A stretch of DNA of 64,000 bases from Accumulibacter sp. (lineage in GTDB: Bacteria; Pseudomonadota; Gammaproteobacteria; Burkholderiales; Rhodocyclaceae): the NCBI GenBank assembly GCA_017302455.1, contig JAFLDO010000013.1:36019-100018 (forward strand), given 5' to 3'. This document shows, one piece after another, positions 61,966-64,000 of the stretch. Numbering within the stretch: the first letter of the stretch is position 1; each line of letters starts with the position of its first letter. The notes under the pieces were generated by a model, which was not told the origin of the DNA, searched no databases, and saw only the letters and a list, made by a program, of their open reading frames with translations. A program made the position numbers and the translations under genes.

Positions 61966-62203
61966 GCTCACCGCGCATTCATGATCGCCGTGACCAGGAT
62001 CCTGGCGGCAAACGATGGTTGGCCTTACTCATATGAGAGCATATTAACCGCGTCGGCCGCAATCCGGTAGGTCTGCACGATCCGCCGCGCGGTCGAGTCG
62101 TTGGCGCATGGCGGCACGCACAAACCGGGCGGTGGCTTTAACCCCACCACGCGCAAACCGACGTTTACCTGCTTGTCGCATATCTGGTCACGAAAGGCCG
62201 ATC

Positions 62204-63901
62204 ATGAAAGTATCGAGCATCCTTCTCCTGGCGACGGCGCTCCTCACCGGACCTGCCGTTCTCGCCCAGCAACCGGCGATCAGCGAACCGCTTGCGCCGC
62301 CGCCGCGACCGCTCGTCCTGCGCGTCCCGGAAGCGGCGCAGCCGGTACGACTGACGCGCGTCAATGTCGACGTGATGGTCGTCGGCCGCCTGGCAAGAAC
62401 CACTGTCGAGATGACCTTCCACAATCCCAACGCCCGCCTGCTCGAGGGCGAGTTGCAGTTTCCCTTGCTTGACGGACAGCAGGTCAGCGGCCTGGCCCTC
62501 GATTTCGATGGCAAGTGGCGGCCAGCAGTGCCGGTGGAGAAGGCGCGCGGCCAGGAAATCTTCGAAGAGGTGACGCGCGCGCGCATCGATCCGGCCTTGC
62601 TCGAAGCCACGCAAGGCAACAACTACAAGCTGCGTGTCTACCCGATTCCGGCGCATGGCGAACGCAGGGTGTCGCTGACCATCAGCGAACACCTGCGCGA
62701 AAAGCGCGATGGTTCGGCGCTCTTGCGCCTGCCACTGGCCTTCAGCGAACGACTGGACGTCTTCGATCTGCGGATTCAGGCGCCCGGACTCAAGGCGGAA
62801 GCGGTGAAAGCGGTGCGCGGCCTGGGCGGAGCGCGCTGGGAAAACCGCGCCGGTGGCGCGACGCTCGAAATGCGTCGCCGCGACTACCGACCGGAAGACC
62901 GGGTCGAAGCGAGCTTCTCCGCAGCAGGTGGCCCGCTGGTCACGGTCGAGGAATTCGACGGCAAGCGATACTTCTATGCCGAACTGCCAGCGCCGCGCAC
63001 ACTCCTCGCCCCCCGCCCGAGCCCGCGGCAACTGGCCCTGGTCTGGGATGCGTCGGGCTCGGGCGCCAAACGTGAGCACGGCCGCGAGTTTGCCCTGCTC
63101 GACGCCTATTTCAGGGCTCTCGGCAACACCCGGGTGCGCTTGACGCTGGCGCGCGACGCCAGCGAAGACAGCGGCACGTTCGTCATCAAGGGCGGCGACT
63201 GGTCGTCCTTGCGGGCAGTGCTGGAGAAAGTCAGCTATGACGGCGGCACGAACATGGCGGCGTTCCGGCCGCACGCGGCGGCCGATGCGGTCCTGCTCTT
63301 CTCGGATGGCCTGGGCAATTTCGCGGCGCCGACGATGCCCGATTTTGCCGTGCCCTTGTTCGCCGTGAGCGCCGCGGCAGCCGCCGACAACGACCGCCTG
63401 CGTCAGGCGGCGGAGAAGAGCGGCGGCGCCTTCGTCGATCTGCTCGCGAGTTCACCGGCGGAGGCGGTGACGGCACTCTTGAAGCAGGGTCCGCGTCTGA
63501 CCGGCTTGCGCTCCAACGGCGCGCGCGATCTGGTCGCGGCGCCTGCCGACGCGGAATCCGGGCGACTGGCCGTCGCCGGCATCCTGAGCGAAGCGAGCGC
63601 CATCCTCGACCTGGAATGGCGCCAACCTGGCGGCGCCGTCGAGCGCCAGCAGCTCAAGGTGGGCAGTGCGGGGGCTCTCAGCGCCAGCTTTGCGGCGCAA
63701 GCCTGGGCAAACCTGCAACTCAGGCAGTTGTTGCCGGAGCGGAGCGTCAATCGGGCGGCGATCGAGCGTCTGGGCAGGGCGTTCGGGCTGGTCACCCCGG
63801 GGACTTCGCTGATCGTCCTCGATCGCGTCGAAGACTATGTGCGCTACGAAATTGTGCCGCCGACCGAACTGCGTGTTACGTCCGCCCCTAAACGGGATTG
63901 A
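62204..63901 (+). CDS. Exported VIT and VWA domain protein, possibly 3'-truncated
   Basis: The ATG at 62204 follows AAAGG. The 565-residue protein has a signal peptide, a VIT domain (about 40-170; LTRVNVDVMVVGRLARTTVE) and a von Willebrand A-like domain starting LALVWDASGSG, a D-x-S-x-S-type metal site. A last block, RSVNRAAIERLGRAFGLVTPGTSLIVLD, is typical of the family. Homologues I know usually continue well past the point where this one ends (TELRVTSAPKRD, then TGA). The sequence after about 63875 looks foreign, so the end may be lost. Function: probably surface or periplasmic protein contacts. Confidence 0.8.
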   Translation: MKVSSILLLATALLTGPAVLAQQPAISEPLAPPPRPLVLRVPEAAQPVRLTRVNVDVMVVGRLARTTVEMTFHNPNARLLEGELQFPLLDGQQVSGLALDFDGKWRPAVPVEKARGQEIFEEVTRARIDPALLEATQGNNYKLRVYPIPAHGERRVSLTISEHLREKRDGSALLRLPLAFSERLDVFDLRIQAPGLKAEAVKAVRGLGGARWENRAGGATLEMRRRDYRPEDRVEASFSAAGGPLVTVEEFDGKRYFYAELPAPRTLLAPRPSPRQLALVWDASGSGAKREHGREFALLDAYFRALGNTRVRLTLARDASEDSGTFVIKGGDWSSLRAVLEKVSYDGGTNMAAFRPHAAADAVLLFSDGLGNFAAPTMPDFAVPLFAVSAAAAADNDRLRQAAEKSGGAFVDLLASSPAEAVTALLKQGPRLTGLRSNGARDLVAAPADAESGRLAVAGILSEASAILDLEWRQPGGAVERQQLKVGSAGALSASFAAQAWANLQLRQLLPERSVNRAAIERLGRAFGLVTPGTSLIVLDRVEDYVRYEIVPPTELRVTSAPKRD

Positions 63902-64000
63902 AGGGCTTTGAATATCGCGCGTACTTTGAGCAGGAAGATCGAAGGATCTCCTGAGCGAAGGCGGAATGAAGAAGGACGGAGAAGGGCTGGAACACCTCTG
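63902..64000. other. Terminal 99 bases without a recognisable gene
   Basis: No start codon, hairpin or known repeat is convincing here. The plus frame in phase with the stop of the VIT gene stays open to the window edge and reads as basic, Arg/Glu-rich residues. It could be the beginning of an inserted element or simply intergenic DNA. Confidence 0.3.

Overview
The window reads as chromosomal DNA of a GC-rich betaproteobacterium, most likely Rhodocyclales and possibly a 'Candidatus Accumulibacter'-like organism. That placement is inference. It rests on the gmk-rpoZ-spoT and kinase/PP2C-rph-rdgB-hemW gene orders, PEP-CTERM proteins, a CbbR-controlled Calvin-cycle operon, an acetate-type (GPR1/FUN34/YaaH) transporter and an rquA-frdABCD operon. 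No rRNA, tRNA or CRISPR array was recognised.

Layout. 1-6.5 kb is an accessory, rearranged stretch. It holds a truncated copy of a histidine-kinase gene tail, a 15-bp tandem repeat, a lipoprotein, two PEP-CTERM proteins (one of 1111 residues with a repeat-built passenger) and a decayed vapBC toxin-antitoxin pair. 6.5-12.8 kb is a tightly packed seven-gene operon on the minus strand: thermostable-hemolysin-family protein, AMP-dependent ligase, haem-oxygenase-like metal oxidase, SDR, periplasmic TPR protein, QseB/PmrA-like regulator and QseC-like kinase. A PmrA-type direct-repeat box lies upstream. It looks like a self-regulated small-molecule pathway of unknown product and is the best candidate here for an undescribed system.

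13-19.6 kb holds metG, a small membrane protein and an Aer-like chemoreceptor gene split by an IS4/Tn5-type element with a 10-bp target duplication. The element's transposase is fused to a DUF4338 (DruA-like) domain. 19.8-26.4 kb carries the acetate-type transporter behind an attenuator-like leader, a Cache protein, and the cbbF-cbbP-cbbT operon divergent from cbbR with a palindromic CbbR-type site between them. 26.5-45 kb is mixed: an FkbM methyltransferase, an acyltransferase/SGNH protein, a dihaem peroxidase, a UvrD-type helicase, a quinone reductase, a TAXI protein coupled to a ParA-type ATPase, dnaE, lpxH, a CIA30-lipocalin pair, thiS-thiG-trmB, a TonB-like protein and an ankyrin protein.

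45-56.3 kb is housekeeping: hemW, rdgB, rph, a PP2C phosphatase and Ser/Thr kinase pair, yicC, gmk, rpoZ, spoT, dadA and tatD. 56.5-60.7 kb encodes rhodoquinone synthesis (rquA) beside an Escherichia-type quinol:fumarate reductase (frdABCD), a coherent module for anaerobic fumarate respiration. The window ends with a YcgR-type PilZ protein, a short FlhB-C-like protein and a VIT/VWA protein whose 3' end looks truncated.

How the parts may work together (inference): acetate uptake, CO2 fixation through the Calvin cycle and fumarate respiration through rhodoquinone suit a bacterium that alternates between anaerobic and aerobic conditions. Protein names are from reading the translations by eye; no database search was run.
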